The notes beneath the pieces were generated by a model. That model saw only the letters and a program-made list of their open reading frames with translations. It made no database searches and was not told the DNA's origin. This document shows positions 1-10,500 of a stretch of 64,000 bases of DNA, in pieces; the stretch's first letter is position 1; the number at the start of each line of letters is the position of its first letter. This DNA is from Loxodes magnus (Eukaryota; Ciliophora; Karyorelictea; Loxodida; Loxodidae). The DNA lies in the NCBI GenBank assembly GCA_946699065.1, contig CAMPDV010001303.1, positions 62,001 to 126,000 of the forward strand, written 5' to 3'. The position numbers were made by a program, and so were the translations under genes.

Positions 1-139
1 GTTAAGTATTTGAATAAAAAGATTACAATATAAGTGTATTTATTTTGTAATAATTTAAAGTTTGATTTGATTTATACTTTATGTTGTATATCTAATTAAA
101 GTAAAGAAAATTGTAGATTAAACATAAATTTAAAATTAT

Positions 140-176
140 AAATATCTAAATTTATTATTCTTTTATTTAGATATTT
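140..176. repeat. Perfect 12-bp inverted repeat
   Basis: AAATATCTAAAT at 140-151 is matched by its exact reverse complement at 165-176 across a 13-base loop. The same hairpin occurs at the matching place in the other units (for example near 9083 and 19304). A second short inverted pair, AAAATTAGA at 211-219 and TCTAATTTT at 228-236, follows it. In such AT-rich DNA short palindromes can arise by chance. Confidence 0.6.
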
Positions 177-490
177 AATTATAGACAAATATTTATCGTT
201 ATAAATTTAAAAAATTAGAATTTTATCTCTAATTTTATTTTAATTTAAATTAAGAAAAAAGTAGATTGGAATTATATAAAGTTTAATAAAATCTGATTTA
301 AAATGATAGAATTATTTTAAATGTTTACCTTAATAATAAACTATAATATAGATTTTTTAAAAGTAATCAAAATATTATCAATCTCTTAAGAAACTAAATT
401 TATAATTTGTTCATGTTTATTTTTATTTTTTACATTGAGGAAGTAGAAATAAATTAAATTTAATATCTTAAAATAAATCTTTTTACAGTA

Positions 491-617
491 GAGTTATTTT
501 AGTATCTCTCTAAAATAGATAGTAAATAATATATTTTATAGATACAAATTGTTAAATAAAATTTCATCTATATAAAAATAATATTTACTATCTATTATAG
601 AGATATAAAATAATTAA
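491..617. repeat. Imperfect ~50-bp inverted repeat (possible MITE or cruciform)
   Basis: The left arm at about 491-543 and right arm at about 566-617 are near reverse complements, with AGATAGTAAATAATAT matched by ATATTTACTATCT, around a loop of about 22 bases. The arms are long enough to be unlikely by chance even at this base composition. Matching copies lie at about 9434-9560, 19655-19781, 28611-28737, 37575-37702, 47878-48004 and 58091-58217. It could be a miniature inverted-repeat transposon remnant or a structural element; no target-site duplication could be assigned with confidence. Confidence 0.6.
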
Positions 618-1145
618 GTCTTAAGTATAATTTGAGATAGCCTTTCTATAGTAAAATATGTATATAAAATATATTATTTTTATGGCTTTTAATATTTAAA
701 AATATAGATAGTTTTTAAATAAATTTATCTTATTTTCATTTATTTTTATCTATAGAAAACTAATAAAAAATTAATAATAAAAATTGTATAATCTGAGTTA
801 AATAAAATACTTAGCTAAATTAATAATTTAATAACTAATTCCTACCTTTAAGTGTGATAAAACTAATTAATTATTAACATTTTGAAGCATAATTACTATG
901 ATAAGTTATTTTAATCTTTATATTTAATAAAATTTACATTTTATATATATTTTAATTTTAACTAAGAGTAGATATTAATTGCAATCTGCTATAACTTATA
1001 TTTATCACATTTCAAGATTGCTTAAATAGACAAATATATCAACATTTTTAAACTAAACTAATCTATTATACTAAGAGCAGCTAGCTTTAATACAAACTAT
1101 TAAATTAACATTTTAAAAATTAAACTAACCTAAAATATTTAATGA

Positions 1146-1162
1146 AGGTATGAAGCATACCT
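1146..1162. repeat. Perfect 7-bp hairpin
   Basis: AGGTATG, three bases, then CATACCT. It is conserved in every unit (for example near 10093) and is GC-richer than its surroundings. Function unknown. A looser pair, TTATCAAAT at 1205-1213 and ATTTGATAA at 1226-1234, follows. Confidence 0.5.
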
Positions 1163-3425
1163 ATAAAAGTAAAACATGTAATTCAAATTAATTTAAAAGA
1201 GAAATTATCAAATAATAATAAAATAATTTGATAAAAGTTAAAAGCTGAAGTAAAGAATTATTATACTATTTTACAATATTATATTTTAACTTTTACAAAA
1301 TACAGATTTATTATGAACAAAATTACCTTGCAACAGTAAAAACTCTTATGCAAAATTACAAATATACAAATATAACCAATAAATAAACACATTAAACATA
1401 AAGAGAGAAAATTCTATTTACAAAATATTTAAAACTATCTAAAAATATTAAAAAGTACAATAATCCATAAAATAAACATAAAATTCATAAAAAATTTAAA
1501 TTAATTTCATTCTAATTATTAAAAATATCTTAAATAATTAGAAATATCATTAAACCCTAATTAAATTTAAAAAATTTCATAAAATAACTTTAATTTTATT
1601 TTTAAAAAAGATTAAAAAAATTGATATATTATTTGAAAATCTAAATAAAAATATATTTATTAAAAAACAGATAACTGCTAAGCTTGCTTTAATTACATTA
1701 AATGAATAACAATCATTAATAAATATTTAATTTTTTTAAGTTTTTAGTGATTAATTAATAAGATAATTAATGTTTAAGAAATTTCTCTTTATTTATACTT
1801 AGTTTAATAAAGCAAATAATAAATAAAATTAGAAATTTATAAGATTTTTTAATTAATCTTTTATAACTTAAATTAGTCTGATTATATAACATAATATTTT
1901 TCTTGTTTCTTTTGAATTACTAAAATATCTTTTATATATGTTTACTTTTTCTTGAATTGCTTTTTTAAATATTTTATTTTATTTAGCTATGAATTATTTA
2001 TAATATGTAAATTTATGTATAATAGTTTTTTAGTGTTTTTTCTTTTGAAAGAATTTAGAAGCTAATTAAGATTAAACTTATTTAATAGATATTTAAAACT
2101 AAAATAATTTAAAATTTATGTTTACATTATACACTTTATTAGATTAATTATATAAAATCATATTTAATGCTATACTTAAATCTTCATTAGAATAAATAGA
2201 ATTTAATAAAAAATAATTAATAATTAAAATTAAAAAATACAGTTATAAGTTAATAAGTTTTAGAAGCAAAGAAAATGAGAATAAAAATTAAAGCAAGAAA
2301 TTAATTATTATTTTCTAAGCTAAAAATAACTTAATAAAAATAAATAATCATATTTTTAACTACTAACTTAATTATTATAACTCTATTTATTTTCATATTA
2401 TCTGATATTTTATTATACAATTATAATTACTATGCATATAATTTAAAAAGTTAACTATGCAAAAAAATAAGTAACTAAAATGAAAAGCAATTAAGTTGTT
2501 ATAATAAATAAAGATTCTTTGTAAATAAATAAAGAAACATTTACTTTAATAAAGAGTATTTAGTGAATTTCATTACATAGCATTCATCAATTCATTTTTA
2601 GTATAATATTAAATTAAAAGAAAATTATAACTTGGCTAAGAAGACTATTTATTTTATAAACATTTTCAAAATGTTTTTTAAGAAAGTTGAGATAAAATTT
2701 TATATTTTCTTTTTCTAAGCCTTTAAAATATTTTTAATTCTAATATATAAAATTATAAAAAGTAATCAAAAATTGATATTTAAATTTAATTATTTTTGGT
2801 TTTAACAGATATTTTTAAATACTTTATTAATTGATAAATAGCTATTTCGAAAGATAAAGTTTAATTAAAATATTTTTACTAATTATTGAATCATATTTTA
2901 GTTTTATTTTACAAAAATAGTATTAAATAAAAATTAAATACCCAGCTTTTTATTAAGATAGAAAAACTATAAGAAAATATTTATTAAATGTTATTCAATT
3001 AACCTTTTATTTCTTTTTTGTTTATGATTTTAATTGTAAACATTCATTTTTAATAATTGCTTAAGTTTTATCTATGGATTTTTATATAAAACATAAGAAA
3101 TAATATCAATTAAAATAAAGTAAGATATTAAAATCATACTACTGTTGAAAAAATTTGCTTAAAAAGATTTAGAAAGTAAAAAAGTAAATTAAATAGTCCA
3201 TCATTTAGATTTAAATGTAAATAACTTTATCTACTCTAAATATAATATTATTATAAAAATTGTATTCCTGAATGTTTTATAATAATTATTTAACATTAAT
3301 TTAAATATTAAAATTAACTTAGATTGTAAAATATATGTTAATTACTTAAGTTATGGTAAGTAAAATTTAATCTACTTATAGTAAATTATTGTTGCTTTTT
3401 AAATTTAAGTTATTTTATTAAAAAT

Positions 3426-3444
3426 AAAAGCTTATTAAGCTTTT
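3426..3444. repeat. Perfect 8-bp inverted repeat before the LINE remnant
   Basis: AAAAGCTT and AAGCTTTT are separated by ATT, about 60 bases before the LINE-derived sequence begins. It is conserved in all units. A hairpin followed by no clear T-run gives no reason to call a terminator. Confidence 0.45.
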
Positions 3445-3501
3445 TATAATAATTAAGTTAGGAATTATTCTTTAATTATTTATTTTTAATATTTTATTAA
3501 G

Positions 3502-4473
3502 ATTAAGAGGCAAATCAATACCAAACAAAGGAAAAACCGTAGACGGATTATTGTTCGACTGGTTAAGAAGAGAATTTTATATTTGAATAATACTGCACAG
3601 CAATAAAAGTAGAATTAAAAATTGAAGACAAAGAAATATTTATAGATGATGGTAATAACAATTAAAAAGGAAAGAAAAACATTAATCGTGCAATATGAGA
3701 ATATAGAGTATATGTAGAAGATAGAAAGGATGGAGTAAATGATAACAACATTACAATATAGAAAAACATTATTTGATGAATATGTAGTAGGACCACCTAA
3801 CTACCTGAGATATAATAAAAATAGAAAAGAAGAAATATGTCACCTATTTAGAATAAGAACGAGATGTAATGGGAGTTAGGATTACTTAAAAGAAAGACAC
3901 CTAATTATGACAAGTCAGTGCCTTTTCTGTAACAATGCAAGAGAAAACGAAAGGCATATCATAGAAAACTGTTCAGAATACAAAGAAGGAAGATAATAAT
4001 GTATCTGAAATCTTAGAGCATCAGGAGTGAGAGATAAGGAATGGAACTATTTGATATAATATGAGGAACGGCAAATTCGAGAAATTCATTAGAATCTAAG
4101 AAAATTAAAAAGAGCTAAAGCTGACTTGATAATAAAAGATTATATCAAAAATATATTAGAAAAAAGGAAAAGAGGATATATAGAAAAGAAAATTGAATGC
4201 AAAAGAGAAATAAGAAAAGACTATAGAGCAGGAAAAGGATAATTTTTATGAGTGTATAGAAGCTTGATCAAGAAGAAAAGAATTAGAAATGAAAATTAGT
4301 AAGATATGTAAGAAAAAATAAATAAAGCTTGTAATAAAGATCTAAAAATGCGTAGATAGATAGAAGACAGAAGAAAAAGAGTTAACATTGAGGAAAGTGA
4401 GGAAGATATGTAACTAATAAGAGAAGAATTTCTATTACCTGAAGGCTTACTTGAAGAAACGGACATATATTGA
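3502..4473 (+). pseudogene. Non-LTR retrotransposon (LINE) ORF, 3' fragment, unit 1
   Basis: With TAA and TAG read as glutamine, one frame runs from about 3502 to the stop at 4471-4473, 324 codons, interrupted only by TGA at 4006-4008 and 4249-4251. Codons 120-157 carry the signature of the region after the reverse transcriptase in LINE proteins: HLFRIRTRCNGSQDYLKER followed by a CX2CX8HX4C zinc motif at 3919-3972 (QCLFCNNA, then ERHIIENC). The rest is lysine/arginine/glutamate-rich. No reverse transcriptase or endonuclease part is present, so the copy is 5'-truncated at about 3500, as is usual for LINEs. The terminal TGA is followed directly by the 3' hairpin. The family is probably a germline-limited ciliate LINE. 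Both internal TGAs are shared by all copies, so the element was dead before the array formed. The assignment to LINEs rests on the motif; the exact clade is not determined. Confidence 0.75.
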
Positions 4474-4483
4474 GATATGTAAA

Positions 4484-4514
4484 GAGCTGCGCACCAACGA
4501 GGTGCTACGCGCTC
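4484..4514 (+). other. LINE 3'-terminal stem-loop, unit 1
   Basis: Eleven bases after the ORF stop, GAGC-GCG-CACC pairs with GGTG-CGC-GCTC around a five-base AACGA loop, with a bulged T and a bulged CTA. The sequence CTCTATAATC follows, then T/A-rich DNA. A compact GC-rich hairpin at the 3' end is what many LINE reverse transcriptases recognise when priming. Here that role is inferred from position and from the shared tail in the long units. Confidence 0.6.
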
Positions 4515-4521
4515 TATAATC

Positions 4522-4666
4522 TTATTTATTAATTTATATAATTTAAAAGTTTATTATACTAATTTAAATCTATTTAAAATATGATTATGATTGTATAAAT
4601 TATAAATATAGCCGTTATTCATAATTTAAGTATAAATAGTCTAATAAAATAAAAAATTATAATAAA
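4522..4666 (+). other. AT-rich leader upstream of the F-box/LRR gene
   Basis: This stretch of 145 bases lies between the LINE 3' tail and the likely start codon of the F-box/LRR gene. It is probably what remains of the gene's 5' flank, unless the LINE inserted further upstream. No defined promoter motif could be recognised. Short units read AATTTAAAAGTTT here where long units have one more A. Confidence 0.4.
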
Positions 4667-6505
4667 ATGTAAAGCAGGACTGATTAATCAACTAGTAGCT
4701 AAAACTATACACCAAATAGTTCAAATTGTTAATCCTCTTCTGATCGATAATAAGAAGAATCTAATAAACACCACCAAGAAACTTAAGTAGCAGCCTAAAT
4801 CCAAAACAATTTAGCATAAGATTAAAATAAAAAAAATAATTTGATAAATTAAAAAGAATCAATAAAAGAGTATTAAGATTAAGAAATATCGCTTCCAATA
4901 AAGAGATTTCATGAACACTTAAACTAAGAAGAAGAGTTTTCTTAAGAATAATAAAGCATTAAGTAGTTTAAAAGTAATAAATAAACTTTATTTTCAAATT
5001 CTTATATTCTTCAAAATATTTGTTAGTTCCTTAAAAATATAGACATTTGTAGATTACAGTAAGTTAGTTAATTTCTAAATAAGTTTAAGTATTAATTTGA
5101 AAAGTTAGAAATAAAAAAATATTCAAGTAATAAAGGCTACGTTTAAAATAAAAAAAACTGAACTCTCAAACAAATTTTATAATCTGATACTAAATTTCTT
5201 TAAATTAATACTTAAAATTGATAAGAAGAAAATTAAGCAGAAAAAATCTTTCAATAAATAAAGAAATGCTTAGAACTAAAATTAAATTTATATCAAAAAG
5301 GATATAAACTAGTATAAGAAATTAATTTAATTGGACTAAATAATTTAGGTAAAACCTTTCAAGAATATATTTCAAAATGCTCAAATCTAAAAAAACTTGT
5401 TTTAAGGTTTAACTTATTATTGGAAGAAAATTTAAATTTTTTGTAAAATTTGACTCGTTTATAATCCTTAGAAATCTTAGACATAAATTAGAAATAGATA
5501 ACAGGAAAGTTTTTACTAGACTACTGTTAAGGATTAAATTTAAAGGAACTAAAAATATTTATTAAAGGAATTAATAAAGAAATGTTATTATAATATTTGT
5601 AATAAAAAGGAAATTTGTTAGAAGAAATAAATATTAACTATAATAGAGATATGGACAAGTATATTTATCTTTGTCCTAATTTAAACAAAATTGATTTTTA
5701 TGTAATAAAAAGTTCTTAAGATTAATTCATATTGAAGTTAAAAAACTTTAACCTTAGTAGTTTAAAAATTTATCGAAACTTATAAATATAAACAATGTAA
5801 GAATTATTTTCTAAGTAGCATAATAATTTATAGCAAATTGAGATTTATTTTTGCAATAATTTTAATGATAATCAACTGATATCTTTAATGTAAAACTGTT
5901 CTAGTTTAGAATCTATTATATTAGATTCATTATATGAACTTACTAATATATCTTTGAAGAAAATAGGAGATTTTGGATAGAATTATAAAGAAATATCTTT
6001 TATTTCTGTTAGCCAACTTTCTAATAAAACTCTATGTTATATTTTTGAGAATTGTAGAAAACTAACAAAGTTATCTCTTAATTAAATGAAAAAACTAAAA
6101 AATAAGACTTTATAATCTTTGAGTTAAAACTGTAAGGAGTTAGAAAGTTTAAAATTGATAGATTGCATAATGTTAGATGAGAATTGAATAGATGAAATAG
6201 TTAAAATAAGCAAATTAAAATAATTATAGTTTTAAGGAACTTAACTAAATAATAAAGATATAGTAAAAATAGTAACTAACTGTAAACATTTAAAAATATT
6301 AAATCTTATGCATTTAAAGGATGTTACATAAGAAGGCTTTCCAATTTATGATTTAGAGGGATAAGAATATCCTTTTTATAGAAATCTTAAATATCTATAT
6401 ATTATTGGAACGTCAATAAGAGAACAGTGGGTTAGAAAACTTAAATAGAAGTTCGTAAGGATGACAGTAATCCATAATGTCGAGAAAGGTAGCAAACAAA
6501 CTTGA
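4667..6505 (+). pseudogene. F-box-like / leucine-rich repeat protein gene, unit 1 (one nonsense codon)
   Basis: In the ciliate code the reading starts at ATG 4667 and exon 1 runs 153 codons to 5126. The first 105 residues are Gln/Ser/Asn/Glu-rich and look disordered. Residues about 112-140 resemble an F-box helix bundle (ILQNICQFL, DICRLQQVSQFL). An intron of 99 to 114 bases then restores the frame, and exon 2 continues 425 codons to TGA at 6503-6505, about 579 residues in all. Residues about 160-560 form leucine-rich repeats of the cysteine-containing type found in FBXL/AMN1-like proteins (ENCRKLTKLSLNQ near 428, QNCKELESLKLIDC near 455, TNCKHLKILNL near 505). Such proteins usually serve as substrate receptors of SCF ubiquitin ligases. 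TGA at 6185-6187 (codon 474) interrupts an LRR without disturbing its spacing, so it is a point nonsense change. It is present in all six complete copies. This unit has no other break. Confidence 0.8.
5127..5225 (+). other. Probable spliceosomal intron in the F-box/LRR gene, unit 1
   Basis: The exon 1 frame meets TGA shortly after this point and the exon 2 frame has TGA just before it. A phase-1 intron opening with GTAATA at 5127 joins the two cleanly. The acceptor could be the AG at 5225, 5228, 5237 or 5240; all four keep the frame, giving 99 to 114 bases. The interior is AT-rich, as in ciliate introns. An old frameshift is the alternative, but the fit of phase and consensus at both ends favours an intron. 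Confidence 0.6.
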
Positions 6506-7238
6506 AAGAAAGTAAATAACAATTTAATTTTCTATTTTAATAAATAATTTATGCTAATCAAATAAAATTACATAAAATAGCTTATTAAGATACTTTTTAT
6601 ATTGCATTATAAAATATAATCTTTACATAACTTTGTTCGTAATAAGTAGAATAAATAGAAATAAATAATGTTTCAGTTGTTATATATAAATAAATAACTA
6701 TTTAAATATGAATTGTAAAGCATAATAATAAATAAACTATTTAGCTTATGATATTAAAGCATTATTTTATATAATTATTTAGTTTATAATATTTAAATTA
6801 TAGTACTTAAACTTTAAAATGATAAAAAGGAAAGCAGATAGAGTATATAATAAAGAAGTTTAGTAGATAATTTATGAGAAATGAATAGTTTGAAAATAAT
6901 AAATGACAAGTTTAGATGTAATAAATAATTAAAAAAAATGTTATAAGTATGCTAAAATATTAAGTTTAAATGAAATATCTCTTATTATAATACGAAACTA
7001 AGTTATTTTAATTTGATCTAAAATTCTTATGTTGTTATCATATAAGTTATAATTTAATAAGAAATTAATATCTTAAATAAATTAAAGTTTCACTTTTTAC
7101 AAAAAATAAAGAACTTCATTGATACTATGATCGGTAACATATAATTAGTTTAAATTAGCTACTATCTAATTTTAATTCTAATAGATTTATTAAATACGCT
7201 AATAATCATTAAATTTTAAGAACTATTAAAAATAATAT
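6506..7238. other. AT-rich interval with possible LRR scrap, unit 1
   Basis: This is the 3' flank of the F-box/LRR gene. Most of it shows no coding signal. Around 6885-7130 lies sequence that in units 3 and 4 reads as a short LRR-like frame, but in this unit it is of the variant shared with the long units and is broken by TGA. A second gene of the same family may once have stood here. Confidence 0.4.
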
Positions 7239-7484
7239 TCATAATTAAAAAGATGATGGGAGCTGAGATTGACCTTCTGAATCATACTTTCTGGTTTTAT
7301 GGCTAGGAACAAGTTCCTTCCTGTCGCTGAGAAAGTCCCTGATCAAAGTCAACCTTTGCAAGGGAACGCCTTCCTCTTGATTATCCACTCCTGGTAGGGG
7401 CTGGCTTGAAGCCTGGCTGCCCATAGCGATGGAGCTCCCTGGCAGCTGCTTTTCGAAAGCAACAGGATATCCCCGTTATCCCAT
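7239..7484 (-). CDS. Unrecognised ORF in GC-richer island, unit 1
   Basis: An island of about 300 bp (7251-7545) is clearly richer in G+C than anything nearby. On the minus strand, in the ciliate code, a frame runs from an ATG at 7484 to TGA at 7239-7241, 81 residues. The frame stays open upstream to 7584, through NFLQFNDPNTPFMGQRGY, so it is probably the end of a longer protein. Its composition (Pro, Ser, Gln, Gly; VDNQEEGVPLQRLTLIRDFL) and codon use differ from the F-box/LRR gene. I do not recognise the family. A fragment of a transposable-element protein, or a horizontally acquired piece, would fit the base composition. It lies opposite in direction to every other gene of the unit, with no partner visible. 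Confidence 0.4.
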
Positions 7485-7542
7485 GAAGGGAGTGTTGGGG
7501 TCATTAAACTGCAAGAAGTTGCAATCCAAAACTCTTTAAGTT

Positions 7543-7564
7543 GGAATTAATTAATTAATTAAAA
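7543..7564. repeat. (AATT)n microsatellite at edge of the GC-rich island
   Basis: Four to five AATT repeats followed by A-rich sequence sit exactly where base composition drops back to the spacer level. They are present in every unit (for example near 17766 and 26723). This could be a tail left when the island fragment was inserted, or chance. Confidence 0.5.
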
Positions 7565-7584
7565 ATAATATAGACCAACCTTAT

Positions 7585-10500
7585 CAATAATCTTATCAAA
7601 TCACTTTAACCATTTCTATCTTATACATTTCTATTAAATTATTTAAACCAAAACCATAATTATAACCATCCCTTAAAAAATCTACTCTTACTTTATTATA
7701 TCAAATTAAGCCCAAAGCTTCTCTTTTAATTTTAGAAAATAAAAATATTTTTGATAATAATGAAAAATAAATTCTTATTTTATAAAGATTGTATAATAGT
7801 AACTAATATATATTTGTATAACTTACTTATTTATAAAATTTGCTAAACTTATTTTGTTAATTAATAAATTAAATAACTTTCTATATGATAGAAGTAACTT
7901 ATACCCTTTATAGTAGAATAATAAACTTAAGATTTTATAAAAAAGTAATTAATAAACATTTTTATATGTTATTTTTAATGTATTAATCTCTATATGCTTA
8001 TACTAATATTAAACGATCATAATACTATTGATTAAATACATTCATTCTAAATGTTATATCTTAGTGTTGATTTAAAAATTAATTTATTTTAAGATATTAT
8101 AAAATTTCATATCTCAAATAAAGTTTATTCTTAATGGTTTAATATTAAAAACATAGTAGAAGGATTTTATTAAATTCCCTAAGAATTTAAATTAAATGTT
8201 AGCTTTGATTAATATAATATCTTAAATTTAATATATTAATCCTTTATTATATATTTAGTATATTTAATAAGACTTAATTTTAGTGAAATACTAATTAAAA
8301 TTAGAATAAATAAAATATTTTATCTTTTTTATTTTTAGTTTATATGAATAAAGATATTTAGTGTTATTGATTGATTTTATTCTCTTTTTCATTAACTTTG
8401 TTGACTGAAAGTTAAATAAAAGATTAAATATTTTTGTTATCTATTAAAAAATATTTTCCAGTTCTCTTGATGATTTACTTTTGAGCTGTTTATTTCTCCT
8501 TAGTTATTGAAGTAAAGCTTTTATTAATTAATGGTTTTTTAAAATGAATGACTTTTAAGTTTTTTATTTTTCAGTTTAGATATTAATTTAACAAAATACT
8601 TTTAATCTCTTTTGAATAAATAATTCAATGAATTACAATAATAGCAAGAATTGTTTTATTTTTTACTTATAAATTGAATATCTTCTATTATCATTCAATC
8701 TTTAACTCTTTCTTTAATTAAGTAGAAAAATGATTTTAACTGCCTAATCCTCTTGTTTATTGAAATATTTGATTTTAGTGATAAGCTTAATTTGAGGTGA
8801 GTTTTGTGGGTTGATGGTTAAGAATTGATCTGTTTGTTGAGATAAATGTTGATGGTATTTGTGGATTTGTTAATTGACTATAATGTTGATATATTGCATA
8901 GTTATATTAAATATATTGATAGTTATAATATGTTGAATTATAAGTTAAGTATTTGAATAAAAAGATTACAATATAAGTGTATTTATTTTGTAATAATTTA
9001 AAGTTTGATTTGATTTATACTTTATGTTGTATATCTAATTAAAGTAAAGAAAATTGTAGATTAAACATAAATTTAAAATTATAAATATCTAAATTTATTA
9101 TTCTTTTATTTAGATATTTAATTATAGACAAATATTTATCGTTATAAATTTAAAAAATTAGAATTTTATCTCTAATTTTATTTTAATTTAAATTAAGAAA
9201 AAAGTAGATTGGAATTATATAAAGTTTAATAAAATCTGATTTAAAATGATAGAATTATTTTAAATGTTTACCTTAATAATAAACTATAATATAGATTTTT
9301 TAAAAGTAATCAAAATATTATCAATCTCTTAAGAAACTAAATTTATAATTTGTTCATGTTTATTTTTATTTTTTACATTGAGGAAGTAGAAATAAATTAA
9401 ATTTAATATCTTAAAATAAATCTTTTTACAGTAGAGTTATTTTAGTATCTCTCTAAAATAGATAGTAAATAATATATTTTATAGATACAAATTGTTAAAT
9501 AAAATTTCATCTATATAAAAATAATATTTACTATCTATTATAGAGATATAAAATAATTAAGTCTTAAGTATAATTTGAGATAGCCTTTCTATAGTAAAAT
9601 ATGTATATAAAATATATTATTTTTATGGCTTTTAATATTTAAAAATATAGATAGTTTTTAAATAAATTTATCTTATTTTCATTTATTTTTATCTATAGAA
9701 AACTAATAAAAAATTAATAATAAAAATTGTATAATCTGAGTTAAATAAAATACTTAGCTAAATTAATAATTTAATAACTAATTCCTACCTTTAAGTGTGA
9801 TAAAACTAATTAATTATTAACATTTTGAAGCATAATTACTATGATAAGTTATTTTAATCTTTATATTTAATAAAATTTACATTTTATATATATTTTAATT
9901 TTAACATTTAAGAGTAGATATTAATTGCAATCTGCTATAACTTATATTTATCACATTTCAAGATTGCTTAAATAGACAAATATATCAACATTTTTAAACT
10001 AAACTAATCTATTATACTAAGAGCAGCTAGCTTTAATACAAACTATTAAATTAACATTTTAAAAATTAAACTAACCTAAAATATTTAATGAAGGTATGAA
10101 GCATACCTATAAAAGTAAAACATGTAATTCAAATTAATTTAAAAGAGAAATTATCAAATAATAATAAAATAATTTGATAAAAGTTAAAAGCTGAAGTAAA
10201 GAATTATTATACTATTTTACAATATTATATTTTAACTTTTACAAAATACAGATTTATTATGAACAAAATTACCTTGCAACAGTAAAAACTCTTATGCAAA
10301 ATTACAAATATACAAATATAACCAATAAATAAACACATTAAACATAAAGAGAGAAAATTCTATTTACAAAATATTTAAAACTATCTAAAAATATTAAAAA
10401 GTACAATAATCCATAAAATAAACATAAAATTCATAAAAAATTTAAATTAATTTCATTCTAATTATTAAAAATATCTTAAATAATTAGAAATATCATTAAA

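Larger units (their letters stand above)
1..3501. other. AT-rich gene-free spacer
   Basis: No convincing coding region was seen on either strand, with the standard code or with TAA/TAG read as glutamine: TGA is frequent in all frames and the composition is nearly pure A/T. It holds several inverted repeats, listed separately. This is the left part of the spacer that recurs in every unit. Confidence 0.7.
1..8943 (+). repeat. Tandem macro-repeat unit 1 (short class)
   Basis: The first bases of the window recur at 8944, 19165, 28121, 37086, 47381 and 57602, and whole units align almost base for base between these points. The unit boundary used here is arbitrary, set by where the window opens. 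Unit 1 lacks the 1.26 kb segment of the long class. It carries private changes, for example near 964 (a shorter reading where the other units have an added ATTT) and near 2057 (GAATTTAGAAGC where others have GAATTTTGTAGC). Its F-box/LRR region is of the short-class haplotype, while the block around 6900-7080 matches long units, so the unit is mosaic. Confidence 0.97.

Noticed and set aside
1551..1560. AAACCCTAA, resembling a telomere repeat
   Set aside because: A single occurrence per unit in AT-rich DNA; ciliate telomeres are C4A2 or similar tandem repeats, and none is seen.
4484..4521. LINE 3' tail as a tRNA gene or tRNA-derived sequence
   Set aside because: No B-box (GGTTCGANTCC) and no cloverleaf; only one hairpin can be drawn.
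6900..7320. A long + strand open stretch running from the AT-rich interval into the GC island
   Set aside because: It has no consistent composition or repeat pattern, depends on TGA-poor AT-rich DNA, and overlaps the better-supported minus-strand frame.
7239..7545. GC-rich island as a structured RNA gene (snRNA, SRP, RNase P or telomerase RNA)
   Set aside because: Its base composition is typical of ciliate RNA genes, but none of the conserved boxes I looked for were found, and one strand holds a long open frame that is lost by a one-base shift in long units.
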